A stretch of 58,392 bases of DNA from an uncultured Gammaproteobacteria bacterium (GTDB lineage: Bacteria > Pseudomonadota > Gammaproteobacteria > Nitrosococcales > Methylophagaceae). Below are positions 1-9,053 of the stretch, piece after piece. The DNA lies in contig CAJQOM010000026.1 of the NCBI GenBank assembly GCA_905479985.1, forward strand, positions 1 to 58,392. The letters are read 5' to 3'. The notes below the pieces were generated by a model, which made no database searches, was not told where the DNA came from, and worked only from the letters and a program-made list of their open reading frames with translations. The translations under genes were made by a program, and so were the position numbers. Within the stretch, counting starts at the first letter, position 1. Every line of letters starts with the position of its first letter.

Positions 1-307
1 CGACGTAGCCATTCACGCCAGCTTGAGCGGCTTCAATGATTTGTTCGCGTTTGGTTTCAGCGGTGACCATCAGCACAGGTAATGAGGCTAATTCAGCATC
101 AGCACGAACGGCTTTGAGTAAATCGATACCTTGCATCCCCGGCATATTCCAGTCGGTGACGAGAAAGTCGATGCCACCGGCTTTTAAAATGGGTAATGCT
201 GTTAGGCCATCATCAGCTTCAACGGTATTTGTGAACCCGAGGTCGCGTAGTAGGTTTTTAATAATCCGCCTCATGGTTGAAAAGTCGTCAACGATGAGGA
301 TTTTCAT
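1..307 (-). CDS. cheY: Chemotaxis response regulator CheY (3' part outside window)
   Basis: Receiver-domain protein that, when phosphorylated by CheA, binds FliM at the flagellar switch and changes rotation. The 102 visible codons begin [16 protein letters not shown] and show the acidic pair D7/D8, the phospho-acceptor D52 in [10 protein letters not shown] and the conserved T82 of VTAE. The last stretch, with the conserved Lys-Pro, lies beyond the window edge. It is the last visible gene of the flagellar operon, 34 bases after fliA, the usual place for cheY in Pseudomonas and Vibrio (cheZ normally follows). The start ATG is at 307. No sign of a break; it is partial only because of the window boundary. 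Confidence 0.95.
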   Translation of the reverse strand, partial: MKILIVDDFSTMRRIIKNLLRDLGFTNTVEADDGLTALPILKAGGIDFLVTDWNMPGMQGIDLLKAVRADAELASLPVLMVTAETKREQIIEAAQAGVNGYV

Positions 308-341
308 ATTCTTATCCAAATCTTAATCTCCAAAAATGCGT

Positions 342-1073
342 TTAACTTACCCAATCACCTAACTTTGATCGTAGTCTGATGATGGTTTGACTGTGGATCT
401 GGCTAACGCGAGATTCACTGACATTAAGTACTTCACCAATTTCTTTTAAATTGAGTTCTTCATTATAGTACAAGCTCATCATTAATCTTTCGCGTTCTGG
501 CAAAGTTTGAATTGCTTCACTTAAAGCATGCCGAAACCCACTTTTTTGGACTGTTTGTTCGGGTTCTGATTCATTTTTACCGATGGGTTGCGCAAGTGTC
601 TCGTCATGATCGGTCAATTCATCAAGGCTAAAAACTTGGTGTCCTGATGCATTATAGAGTTGTTGGTGGTATTCACTGGTGCTGATCCCGAAGGCTTCGG
701 CGACTTCACTGTCTTGGGCATTGCGACCTTCGCGTTGTTCTATTTCTTGCATGACAGCGGCAATTTCACGTGCCTTACGGTGGACAGAGCGAGGAGCCCA
801 ATTATTGCGTCTTATTTCATCTAACATTGCGCCGCGGATGCGGATGCCAGCGTAGGTTTCAAAACTGGCGCCTTGTTCGGTATTGTAGTTTTGTGATGCG
901 TCTAATAAACCGATCATGCCTTCTTGAATTAAGTCTGCAACATCGACGGTATGCGGCAGTTTTGAAATAAGATGATAAGCGATGCGTTTGACTAAAGGGG
1001 CATGTTGTTCCGCGATCTCAGCCGTTGACTGGCTGGAGATACTTGCTTGCTCATACATTCCAACCGGGCTCAT
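342..1073 (-). CDS. fliA: RNA polymerase sigma-28 factor FliA
   Basis: Flagellar sigma factor directing RNA polymerase to late flagellar and chemotaxis promoters. The 243 residues show sigma region 2 (HAPLVKRIAYHL, then DLIQEGMIGLLDA and FETYAGIRIRGAMLDEIR), region 3, and region 4 near the C-terminus (LPERERLMMSLYYNEELNLKEIGEVLNVSESRVSQ split over the helix-turn-helix). The length matches the family. The ATG at 1073 abuts the fleN stop codon (1074-1076), so the two are probably translationally coupled. A second ATG seven codons in is possible. Known FliA is held by the anti-sigma factor FlgM, which is not in this window. Confidence 0.97.
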   Translation of the reverse strand: MSPVGMYEQASISSQSTAEIAEQHAPLVKRIAYHLISKLPHTVDVADLIQEGMIGLLDASQNYNTEQGASFETYAGIRIRGAMLDEIRRNNWAPRSVHRKAREIAAVMQEIEQREGRNAQDSEVAEAFGISTSEYHQQLYNASGHQVFSLDELTDHDETLAQPIGKNESEPEQTVQKSGFRHALSEAIQTLPERERLMMSLYYNEELNLKEIGEVLNVSESRVSQIHSQTIIRLRSKLGDWVS

Positions 1074-1946
1074 TTAAGCTGTTTCCATACTGGCTTCGAT
1101 TAAGCGTTCTACAAAAAACTCCAAGTGACCACGCGGTTGTTTTTGCACTGGCCAATGGGCGACTTTTTTGCTGAGGTGGGTAAAGGCGGTGGCAGATTTA
1201 CTTTGAGGTAAGTAGTCGACAACAGCGCGCTGCTTTTTGACGGCATGGCGAAGGTCTTCATCAAAAGGTACGATACCCATAAAATCGAGTTGGACCTCTA
1301 AAAATCGTTCGCAAACCATGGCAATTTTATTAAAAAGTTCTCGACCTTCCTGTACGCTGCGTGTCATGTTGGCAATGATATGAAATTGCTCAAGCTTATA
1401 ATCTCGATTGAGTAATTTTATCAGGGCGTATGCATCCGTAATAGAGGCCGGTTCATCGCAGACGACGATAATCACTTCTTGTGCTGCGCGGGTGAAGCTG
1501 ATGACACTATCGGCAATGCCAGCGGCACTGTCGATCAGTAATATATCGATATGCTGTTCAAGCTCGCTAAAGGCTTGGATCATACCGGCATGTTCGGCCG
1601 GATTTAGTTCAGCCATTTTTTGAATGCCTGATGCCGCGGGAATGATTTTCAAGCCAGCAGGCCCTTCTACAATGACTTCTTGTAAGGTTTTAGTGCCTTC
1701 GATGACGTGTAAAAGATTATATTGAGGGTGTACGCCTAGCATGACGTCGATGTTAGCCAGCCCTAAGTCAGCATCCATGAGGAGGACTTCTTTACCTTGT
1801 GTTGCTAATGCGACGCCGAGGTTGACGGTGACATTGGTTTTACCGACACCACCTTTACCACTGGCGACAGCGATGACTTTTACGGGTCGTGGTGGGGCTG
1901 TCATTCTTCTTAATCCTGCTGCTTGATCTTGTGGCGAATTAGCCAT
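1074..1946 (-). CDS. fleN: Flagellar number regulator FleN/FlhG (MinD-like ATPase)
   Basis: MinD/ParA-type ATPase that limits the number of polar flagella, working with FlhF and, in pseudomonads, with FleQ. I chose the start MANSPQDQAAGLRRM at 1946, which overlaps the flhF stop by 8 bases and gives 290 residues, close to family length. The frame stays open to an ATG at 2000, but that adds 18 residues deep inside flhF. Visible are the N-terminal DQAAGLR activator motif (residues 7-13, known in FlhG to stimulate the FlhF GTPase), the deviant Walker A SGKGGVGKT around residues 29-37, and LLMDADLGLANIDVMLG. A C-terminal amphipathic membrane-targeting helix would be expected. Confidence 0.95.
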   Translation of the reverse strand: MANSPQDQAAGLRRMTAPPRPVKVIAVASGKGGVGKTNVTVNLGVALATQGKEVLLMDADLGLANIDVMLGVHPQYNLLHVIEGTKTLQEVIVEGPAGLKIIPAASGIQKMAELNPAEHAGMIQAFSELEQHIDILLIDSAAGIADSVISFTRAAQEVIIVVCDEPASITDAYALIKLLNRDYKLEQFHIIANMTRSVQEGRELFNKIAMVCERFLEVQLDFMGIVPFDEDLRHAVKKQRAVVDYLPQSKSATAFTHLSKKVAHWPVQKQPRGHLEFFVERLIEASMETA

Positions 1947-3144
1947 ATGCGGCAAATCCCCCGTAGGTCGATAAGGTTTGAGGATCAAGTTGTTCGTCAT
2001 TCATTAATAAGCTGGCGTCTTTAACGAGGCTGGCAGGACGGGCAAGACTGAAGTCTTCAGGGACTTGTTGGCCGTTGCATAGGTATGCCAGCGGTAGTTT
2101 ATGGCGGATCATTGCTGAGATTGCACCGCCTAAACTATTGGTTTCATCGGTTTTGGTCAAAATACAGCCACTTAATTCAAGGTGAGAGAAAGCCTTAATA
2201 GTATCATTGAGAACGTTAGTTTGTGTGGTTGCTGATAAAGTTAAATAGTTTTGTATCCTAGGTGACTGATTTCTAAGGAGAGAAAACTTTTCACTGAGCT
2301 GCATATCACGTTGATTCATACCGGCAGTATCGATCAATATAAAGCGGCGATCAAGTAGCTCATTCAGTGCACTGCCTAATTCTTCATGTGTTCTGGCAAC
2401 GCGAACCGGTAAACCTAGAATACGGGCATAGGTGCGGAGTTGTTCTTGTCCACCGACACGGAAGCAGTCTGTTGTGATCAGACCGACGTTTTTTGCGCCG
2501 TGTTTCAGGGCGCAACGGGCTGCCATTTTGGCGACGGTGGTGGTTTTACCAACGCCTGTGGGCCCAACTAATGAATAAATGCCGCCGGTTTCTAAGAAGT
2601 TATCAGCTTGAATCGGGATTTGTGTGGCGAGTGTGCCCAATGATTGACGCCACGCTGTTTCGAGGTCATCGCTTTGGCGTGATTGGGCAACAATAGATTT
2701 TGCTAATTCTACTTGAACGCCCATGGCTAAGTGACGGTGTAATAACTGTACCTGAATTGGGTTGATGCGTTCCATATCTTTCCAAGCTAAGTCAGATAGT
2801 TGGCTTTGCAACATGTCTTTCATGCCGGCAATTTCTTTACGCATTTGAACCAAGGTAGGCTCTTGTGACCAGACATTTTGGGCTGGTTCAGGTCTTGCTG
2901 CTGGTGCGACAGCTGGGTTTGCTAATGACGGATTAATTTCGACTTTCGCTTCTCTGCGAGCAGGTTCTGATATCGCAGGGCTTGGCCGTTTGAATTGTGA
3001 TTCATCATAGTCAGTGGCTGCAACGATTTCGACACCACCATCGACGCGGGTATTTGAAAGGATGACAGCATCCGGGCCTAATACATCGCGGACCTCTTTA
3101 ATGGCTTGTCTGACATCTGCTGCTTGGAAACGTTTAATTTTCAT
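1939..3144 (-). CDS. flhF: Flagellar biosynthesis GTPase FlhF
   Basis: SRP-type GTPase that marks the cell pole for flagellum assembly. The 401 residues show an N-terminal B domain (MKIKRFQAADVRQAIKEV), a proline/alanine-rich linker at about residues 50-95, and an NG domain with G1 GPTGVGKTTT (194-202), DTAG (272-275) and TKTD (330-333). It lies between flhA and fleN, the arrangement typical of polarly flagellated gammaproteobacteria. This, together with fleN, predicts polar flagellation for the organism (inference). Confidence 0.97.
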   Translation of the reverse strand: MKIKRFQAADVRQAIKEVRDVLGPDAVILSNTRVDGGVEIVAATDYDESQFKRPSPAISEPARREAKVEINPSLANPAVAPAARPEPAQNVWSQEPTLVQMRKEIAGMKDMLQSQLSDLAWKDMERINPIQVQLLHRHLAMGVQVELAKSIVAQSRQSDDLETAWRQSLGTLATQIPIQADNFLETGGIYSLVGPTGVGKTTTVAKMAARCALKHGAKNVGLITTDCFRVGGQEQLRTYARILGLPVRVARTHEELGSALNELLDRRFILIDTAGMNQRDMQLSEKFSLLRNQSPRIQNYLTLSATTQTNVLNDTIKAFSHLELSGCILTKTDETNSLGGAISAMIRHKLPLAYLCNGQQVPEDFSLARPASLVKDASLLMNDEQLDPQTLSTYGGFAAYG

Positions 3145-3158
3145 AGTAATAACCTCTG

Positions 3159-5237
3159 CTAACGACCAACATTAGCCACAATTCGGATTTGTTTGTTGTC
3201 TGGTATTTCGTTGTAAGACAGGACATTTAGGCTTGGAATAGAGTGACGAATAAAACGTGCAATCCATGATCTTAGGCCTGCTTGCACGACAAGAATGGCT
3301 GATTCTCCGGCCATTTCTTGACGTTGTGCGACTTCATTTAAATTTTTGTGCATATTTTCTGCGAGTCCTGGTTCAAGACTGACGTTGGTGTCGCCAGTTG
3401 TATTGAGTGTCTGAAGCAATATTTGTTCCAGCTCAGGGTCGAGTGTGATAATCGGCAAGTCAGATTTAATGCCATTGATGTGTTGGATAATAGAATGGCT
3501 TAACGCAACGCGGGTCGATGCGGTAATGGCATCAGGATCTGGGTTGCGTATCGCCTGCTCTGAAATAGACTCGATGATGGTCCGAATATCACGAACGGGA
3601 ATATTTTCTTCAAGTAAGTTTTGTAATACTTTTTGAATGCCACCGAGTGGAATGGTATCGGGAACAAGGCCCTCAACGAGCTTGGGTGTTGATTTAGATA
3701 AGTTGTCGAGCAGTTGTTGTACTTCTTCACGGCCGAGCAATTCATGCGCATGGTTTTGCAATATTTTACTGAGATGTGTTGCAATGACGGTATCAACGTC
3801 AACGACTGTGTAGCCTTGTGCTTGGGCATGTTCGCGTTGGTTGCTTTCGATCCAAACGGCATCTAATCCAAATGCGGGGTCTTGGCTTTTAATACCTTCT
3901 AATTCGCCGAAAACTTGGCCGGGATTAATGGCCATCATACGATCAGGATAAATTTCAGCTTCTCCGAAGATAACGCCGAAGAGGGTGATTTGATATGCCG
4001 TTGGGGCGAGATCTAAATTGTCACGGATATGTACAGGTGGAATCAAGAAGCCTAATTCTTGAGATATTTTTTTACGAATGCCCTTGATGCGACCCATTAG
4101 TTGGCCGCCTTGGTTTTTATCAACAAGTGGAATCAAGCGATAGCCAATTTCTAGGCCAACAGGATCTACAGGGCTGAGATCATCCCAATCTAGTTCACGC
4201 TGTTCTCGTGGTATTTCTGTTTCAGCGGGTGCTTGTGTAGCGGCCTGCGTGGCAGTTTTTTGACGCTGAGCGATTAGCCATGCGCCACCAGCACCCATAA
4301 ATGCGAGCAAGAGAAATGGGACATTGGGCATGCCGGGAATTAAGCCCATGCTGCCTATAATGGTTGAGGTGACGGCTAATGTTTTAGGGTCTTTCAATAA
4401 TTGGCTAACTATTTGTTCGCCCATGTCCTGTTCTTTGGTAGAACGTGTGACGAGTAGACCAGCAGCTGAAGCCAATAACAATGAAGGGATTTGCGCGACC
4501 AGGCCATCGCCAATAGTGAGTAATGTGTAGTTGTGGGCTGCTTCGGCAAAAGTTAAGTCATGTTGAGCGACGCCAATAATAAAGCCGCCAATAATGTTGA
4601 TAAACAAAATCAAGATACCGGCAACGGCATCACCACGGACGAATTTACTGGCACCATCCATTGAGCCGTAAAAATCGGCTTCTTGCATAATTTCTTCACG
4701 GCGGTTTCGAGCTTCGTCTTGATCAATCAAACCAGCGTTAAGATCTGCATCAATGGCCATTTGCTTGCCAGGCATGGAATCTAAGGTGAAACGGGCACTG
4801 ACTTCTGCAATACGAGTGGCGCCTTTGGTCACGACTACGAAGTTGATAATGACTAGAATCGCGAACACCACAAAACCAACCGTGTAGTTACCGCCAATGA
4901 CGAATTCACCAAAGGCTTCGATAACGTTACCGGCTGCGTTGGTGCCTGTGTGGCCTTCTAATAAAACAATACGGGTTGAGGCGACGTTTAAAGCGAGACG
5001 TAATAGGGTTGCAATCAATAGAATGCTGGGGAAAGCGGCAAAGTGGAGCGGTTTAAGCACATAAATGCTGGCGAGCATGATGGTGAGGGATAGGGCGATA
5101 TTAAAACTAAATAATAAGTCGAGCATGAAAGGCGGGAGTGGCACGACCACCATTGCCAATAGAGCAACCAACACCATTGGTGCAGCGACATTGCCATTAA
5201 TCAGTGTTTTGATACGGCTAAAAAAATCGTTGTCCAT
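3159..5237 (-). CDS. flhA: Flagellar export apparatus protein FlhA
   Basis: Largest inner-membrane component of the flagellar type III export gate; it conducts protons and docks export chaperones. The 692 residues have about eight N-terminal membrane segments (roughly residues 15-325), including the FHIPEP-family cytoplasmic loop with TRIAEVSARFTLDSMPGKQM and RRREE-like RNRREEIMQEADFYGSMDGA. A linker and large cytoplasmic domain follow from about residue 340. The length is normal. It starts 6 bases after flhB ends, within the same operon. Confidence 0.97.
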   Translation of the reverse strand: MDNDFFSRIKTLINGNVAAPMVLVALLAMVVVPLPPFMLDLLFSFNIALSLTIMLASIYVLKPLHFAAFPSILLIATLLRLALNVASTRIVLLEGHTGTNAAGNVIEAFGEFVIGGNYTVGFVVFAILVIINFVVVTKGATRIAEVSARFTLDSMPGKQMAIDADLNAGLIDQDEARNRREEIMQEADFYGSMDGASKFVRGDAVAGILILFINIIGGFIIGVAQHDLTFAEAAHNYTLLTIGDGLVAQIPSLLLASAAGLLVTRSTKEQDMGEQIVSQLLKDPKTLAVTSTIIGSMGLIPGMPNVPFLLLAFMGAGGAWLIAQRQKTATQAATQAPAETEIPREQRELDWDDLSPVDPVGLEIGYRLIPLVDKNQGGQLMGRIKGIRKKISQELGFLIPPVHIRDNLDLAPTAYQITLFGVIFGEAEIYPDRMMAINPGQVFGELEGIKSQDPAFGLDAVWIESNQREHAQAQGYTVVDVDTVIATHLSKILQNHAHELLGREEVQQLLDNLSKSTPKLVEGLVPDTIPLGGIQKVLQNLLEENIPVRDIRTIIESISEQAIRNPDPDAITASTRVALSHSIIQHINGIKSDLPIITLDPELEQILLQTLNTTGDTNVSLEPGLAENMHKNLNEVAQRQEMAGESAILVVQAGLRSWIARFIRHSIPSLNVLSYNEIPDNKQIRIVANVGR

Positions 5238-5243
5238 ATTGCC

Positions 5244-6380
5244 TTAATCTCGTTTATATTCGTCTGGTATTGGCAGGTCCTCCGTATTTAATTGCGGTTT
5301 ATTACCACCGCGGTTGTTATAGCGGCGTAATTGGAAGACGAATGCTAATATCTGAGCCACTGCAATATATAGACCAGATGGGATTTCCTCGCCTAATTCA
5401 GTGCTGAAATAAATGGCACGGGTGAGTGGCGGTGCTGAGATGATAGGCACCTCATTGGCTTCACCGATGATCCGAATTTGTTGTGCCATCAGGTCGGATC
5501 CTTTGGCGACAACGTAAGGTGCCCCATCGCCAGTTTGGTTATACCGGAGTGCGATAGCATAATGCGTTGGGTTAGTGATAATGACGTCAGCGTCTGGTAC
5601 CTCTTGCATCATGCGCTGTTGTGATAGTTCAACTTGTAGTCGTCTGATACGGCCTTTGACTTCTGGGTTGCCGTCAGTTTCCTTACTTTCATCCTTTAAT
5701 TCTTGCTTGGTCATTTTGAGCTGGCGATTGTGGTTCCAGTGCTGGAATGGTACGTCGATAGCGGCGATAAGAATCAAACTAGATGAAATGGCTAAAAAGA
5801 CCCAAAGCACAAGATCGGCTAAGGAGGCCATGGCGACATTGACCTCTTGCATGCCAAGCGTCAATAATTGGTCACGTAAGCTCCAGAGGGTAAGTGTAGA
5901 AATGGTGCCGACGAGGATAAATTTCCCTAGGGCTTTGACGAGTTCAATTAGACCTTGTGGTCCGAGGATGCGTTTTAGGCCTTTTAGGGGATCTAATCGT
6001 TCTAGTTTTGGGGCCATGGCTTGCGCCGAGAAATTCCAACCGCCAATGCTGGCTGGTGCGATTAAAGCGGCTAAAACGGTAATGCCGAAAAACAGGCTTA
6101 GATCAAAAGCGATTGTTTCTAATGAGTGGATCATATGGTGCGCCATCGCAACGGGGTCAAACAGTTGTTTACGGGTTAAGCTGAACGATTTTTCCATCAC
6201 GGCAGCGAGACTGGCAATGATGTTATTACCGAGGAACATCATCGCCACGGCACTGGCGATTAAGACGATGACGGTGGTAAATTCTTTTGACCGAGGAACT
6301 TGGCCTTTTTCTCGCGCATCATTGATGCGCTTCTCGGTAGGCTGTTCGGTTTTTTCCTGTCCTTGATTTTCTTCAGCCAT
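5244..6380 (-). CDS. flhB: Flagellar export switch protein FlhB
   Basis: Export-gate protein that switches substrate specificity from rod/hook to filament after self-cleavage. The 378 residues begin with a charged cytoplasmic segment (QEKTEQPTEKRINDAREKGQVPRS). Four membrane segments follow (about 34-54, 90-112, 150-170, 188-210), then a cytoplasmic domain with the cleavage motif NPTH at 270-273 followed by YAIALRY. Its first 8 bases overlap the end of fliR. All catalytic features are intact. Confidence 0.97.
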   Translation of the reverse strand: MAEENQGQEKTEQPTEKRINDAREKGQVPRSKEFTTVIVLIASAVAMMFLGNNIIASLAAVMEKSFSLTRKQLFDPVAMAHHMIHSLETIAFDLSLFFGITVLAALIAPASIGGWNFSAQAMAPKLERLDPLKGLKRILGPQGLIELVKALGKFILVGTISTLTLWSLRDQLLTLGMQEVNVAMASLADLVLWVFLAISSSLILIAAIDVPFQHWNHNRQLKMTKQELKDESKETDGNPEVKGRIRRLQVELSQQRMMQEVPDADVIITNPTHYAIALRYNQTGDGAPYVVAKGSDLMAQQIRIIGEANEVPIISAPPLTRAIYFSTELGEEIPSGLYIAVAQILAFVFQLRRYNNRGGNKPQLNTEDLPIPDEYKRD

Positions 6381-7155
6381 TGGGTGTGACCAATGCGCGA
6401 ATCATTTGGAGCATTTCATCTGTCATGGTGACAAGATGAGCCGATGCCGATGACAGCGTGATTAGGATAATCACAAAGCCCAAATTAATGGTTAAGGGAA
6501 AACCGATAGAGAAGGGACTGATTTGAGGTGCGGCGCGTGACAAGATACCAAATGCCAAGTTCACAACCATCAGTGATCCAATAGCGGGTAAGGCGACAAT
6601 GACGCCCGCGGCATACATCCAGCTAGCTTGTGCAGCAATGTCACGATAACTGGTATGGGGTAAGCCTGTTGTGCCAATCGGTAATGTCACAAAACTTTCT
6701 GCGAGGACGCGAAGCAAAATAAGATGACCATCTAAGCTGAGGAAGACCAAGGTCACGAAGATCAGATAGAGTTGACTGATAACGGGGACCGATACGCCGT
6801 TTTGTGGATCGATCATAGAAGCAAAACCAAGCCCCATTTGCATGGCAATAATCTGACCAGCGATGATAAAACCATTGAATAACAGTTGCAGCATAAATCC
6901 CATGCAGACGCCGATGAGAATTTGGTGAGCGACAATTAACAAGCCATCACTACTTAATGGCTCAACAGCCGGCGCTAAGTTAGGAATGGTTGGGACGATA
7001 ATAAAACTGACGGCTAGTGCGATTAAGAGACGACTTCTGACATTAACGAAGTTACTGCTGAAAATGGGTGCTGCCATCATCAGGGCAGCGATGCGAAAAA
7101 ATGGCCAGAGATAGCTACCGATTAAGCCTGTTATTTCTGCAACCGAAAGTGTCAT
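6373..7155 (-). CDS. fliR: Flagellar export apparatus protein FliR
   Basis: Inner-membrane export-gate component that forms the core channel with FliP and FliQ. The 260-residue protein is almost wholly hydrophobic, with about six membrane segments and the family stretch FLPIGTTGLP-like TLPIGTTGLPHTSYRDIA in the second half. The C-terminus overlaps flhB by 8 bases and fliQ ends 3 bases upstream, so all are translated from one message. Length and hydropathy match FliR/SpaR. Confidence 0.96.
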   Translation of the reverse strand: MTLSVAEITGLIGSYLWPFFRIAALMMAAPIFSSNFVNVRSRLLIALAVSFIIVPTIPNLAPAVEPLSSDGLLIVAHQILIGVCMGFMLQLLFNGFIIAGQIIAMQMGLGFASMIDPQNGVSVPVISQLYLIFVTLVFLSLDGHLILLRVLAESFVTLPIGTTGLPHTSYRDIAAQASWMYAAGVIVALPAIGSLMVVNLAFGILSRAAPQISPFSIGFPLTINLGFVIILITLSSASAHLVTMTDEMLQMIRALVTPNG

Positions 7156-7158
7156 GAC

Positions 7159-7428
7159 TTAACCGATCAGGAACGGAATATCTTCAAACAATTGGCTGGC
7201 ATAATTGGTCAGTAAACTGAGCATCCATGGACCAGCGAAAGCGAGGACTAAAAAGGTGATCAGGAGTTTTGGAATAAAAGTTAGCGTTTGTTCATTAATC
7301 GATGTTGCTGCTTGGAACATGCTGACTAATAAACCAATGAATAGGGCTGGCAGCAAGATAACTGAGATTAACAAGATAATTACTTGTAGGGCTTGTTGCA
7401 TGATAGTGAGAACGGATTCAGGGGTCAT
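7159..7428 (-). CDS. fliQ: Flagellar export apparatus protein FliQ
   Basis: Small two-helix membrane protein of the FliPQR export channel. The 89 residues start MTPESVLTIMQQALQVIILL, with hairpin helices at about 15-40 and 52-75 and the family motif ATSINEQTLTFIPKLL between them. Length is exactly typical. It sits 2 bases after fliP and 3 bases before fliR. Confidence 0.96.
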   Translation of the reverse strand: MTPESVLTIMQQALQVIILLISVILLPALFIGLLVSMFQAATSINEQTLTFIPKLLITFLVLAFAGPWMLSLLTNYASQLFEDIPFLIG

Positions 7429-7430
7429 AA

Positions 7431-8171
7431 TTAGACGTAAAAACTAGAGGCTAGGGTGCCCATTAATAAAGCCCAGCCATCGATAAGGACGAAGAGCATC
7501 AGTTTAAAAGGCAGTGACACTAACATGGGGGATAACATCATCATCCCCATTGCCATAAGGACGCTGGCAACAACAAGGTCAATGATGAGAAATGGGATAA
7601 AAATAAGGAAACCAATTTGGAAAGCCGTTTTTAATTCACTGGTCACGAAAGCAGGAAGCAGTAAACTAAAGGGGACGTCATTCTTGGTTTCTAAGACCAT
7701 ACCGCCGTGGATACTAGCGAATAGTGCGAGGTCACTTTCTCTCGTCTGTGCCAACATAAAGGCTTTGAAAGGTTGCGTTGATTTTTCAAAAGCCGCTAGG
7801 ACTTCGATTTGACCGTCCATATAGGGTTTGACGCCTTCTTCGTAGGCGGTATCAAAGACTGGATTCATGATGAAGAAAGTGAGGAAGAGAGATAGGCCGA
7901 TTAAAACTTGATTTGATGGCGTTGATTGGACCCCCATCGCTTGTCGTAGAATGGCGAGAACAATGATTATGCGGGTGAAGGAGGTCATCATAATTAACGC
8001 TGCAGGTAGCAGGGTTAATACCGTCATTAGGGCTAGAATTTGTAAAGTAACGGTGTAGCTTTGCTCGCCACTTTCTCCCGAGGTAACGGTGAGGGCGGGG
8101 ATTCCCGGTTCTGCTATTGCCAATATCGGCATGCAGAGTAGCAGTAATAGGGGCAGTAGACGCTTAATCAT
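7431..8171 (-). CDS. fliP: Flagellar export apparatus protein FliP
   Basis: Core subunit of the export channel. The 246 residues start with a cleavable signal peptide ([20 protein letters not shown]), as in most FliP proteins. The first membrane pair contains [20 protein letters not shown]; a soluble periplasmic loop with [15 protein letters not shown] follows. The last membrane pair contains [21 protein letters not shown] and [14 protein letters not shown], the family signature. The start overlaps the end of fliO by 8 bases. Confidence 0.97.
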   Translation of the reverse strand: MIKRLLPLLLLLCMPILAIAEPGIPALTVTSGESGEQSYTVTLQILALMTVLTLLPAALIMMTSFTRIIIVLAILRQAMGVQSTPSNQVLIGLSLFLTFFIMNPVFDTAYEEGVKPYMDGQIEVLAAFEKSTQPFKAFMLAQTRESDLALFASIHGGMVLETKNDVPFSLLLPAFVTSELKTAFQIGFLIFIPFLIIDLVVASVLMAMGMMMLSPMLVSLPFKLMLFVLIDGWALLMGTLASSFYV

Positions 8172-8610
8172 TCGTTGGTTCTTTTTTAATCATACTTTGT
8201 AGTTGCTGATCAAATTGGCCATATTTATCGTTATCTTGATCTGAGGGTTGTTGACCTAACACATGCAAGGTTTGAATTTGATGTGGGGTGACACCGACAA
8301 GAATGCGTTCGCCACTGACCTCGATTAAGACAGCACGCTCACGTGTGCCTAATGACAAACCGGCGATCATTTTGATTTCGCCATTGGCCGAGGCTTGAAA
8401 CTTTCCTGTCCGCCTGATTAACCACGCTAAGGTGAAAATTAAGGCGAGAATTAAGACTAAGCCAATGGTGGTTTCGAGCAATGCACCTGATGCAATAGCA
8501 GGCGATGCCGTGGTTTTAGCGGCGTCTATTTTCGCTTCTTCAGCAGCAAAACATTGTGTGGTAAAGCTTGATAAGAGGATGCTTACCGTCGAAAGCCAGA
8601 GTTTGTTCAT
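8164..8610 (-). CDS. fliO: Flagellar export accessory protein FliO
   Basis: Membrane protein that helps assemble the FliPQR complex. The 148 residues begin with a signal-like segment ([22 protein letters not shown]). A single membrane helix at about 47-66 ([17 protein letters not shown]) is followed by a cytoplasmic domain with [20 protein letters not shown], typical of FliO/FliZ. Family members are poorly conserved, so position between fliN and fliP carries weight. The ATG shares one base with the fliN stop. Confidence 0.92.
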   Translation of the reverse strand: MNKLWLSTVSILLSSFTTQCFAAEEAKIDAAKTTASPAIASGALLETTIGLVLILALIFTLAWLIRRTGKFQASANGEIKMIAGLSLGTRERAVLIEVSGERILVGVTPHQIQTLHVLGQQPSDQDNDKYGQFDQQLQSMIKKEPTND

Positions 8611-9053
8611 TATCTGAGCTTCTTAATCCGTTCGTCAGCACTGATGACATCAGTGAGACGAATACCAAATTTGTCATTCACGACAACGACTTCACCATGG
8701 GCTATCAGGGTATCGTTGACTAAAACATCCATCGCTTCACCGGCAAGGCGATCTAATTCAATCACTGAGCCTTGGCTAAGCTGGAGTAGATTGCGAATGC
8801 TGATCTTAGTTCGGCCAATTTCCATTGAAATGGTGACGGGCAATTCTAGGACCATATCCAGATTCATGTCTGAGCTTGCAACTGATTTAGAAGAGTCATT
8901 GAGTTGTTCAACTGGCACTGCTTCCGCTTCTGAGTCAGCTTGTTCCTCGAGTGCGGCTGCCCATGGGTCTTCTTCCGCTTCTTCGCTTGCACCGCCAGCT
9001 TCTTCTAGCACTGCATCCCAATTTTCTTCTGGCTTTTCTGTTTCTTCACTCAT
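8610..9053 (-). CDS. fliN: Flagellar switch protein FliN
   Basis: C-ring protein forming the lower rim of the rotor switch. The 147 residues have an acidic, disordered N-terminus (about 1-60, rich in Glu and Ala) and a C-terminal SpoA domain with LDMVLELPVTISMEIGRTKI, LLQLSQGSVIELDRLAGE and a VNDKFGIRLTDVIS end. It overlaps fliM by 4 bases, suggesting coupled translation in the proportion needed for the ring. Confidence 0.96.
   Translation of the reverse strand: MSEETEKPEENWDAVLEEAGGASEEAEEDPWAAALEEQADSEAEAVPVEQLNDSSKSVASSDMNLDMVLELPVTISMEIGRTKISIRNLLQLSQGSVIELDRLAGEAMDVLVNDTLIAHGEVVVVNDKFGIRLTDVISADERIKKLR

Noticed and set aside
5575-6366. 263-codon open frame on the plus strand opposite flhB
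   Set aside because: It is the antisense shadow of a strongly conserved flhB, lacks any recognised motif and has no ribosome site.
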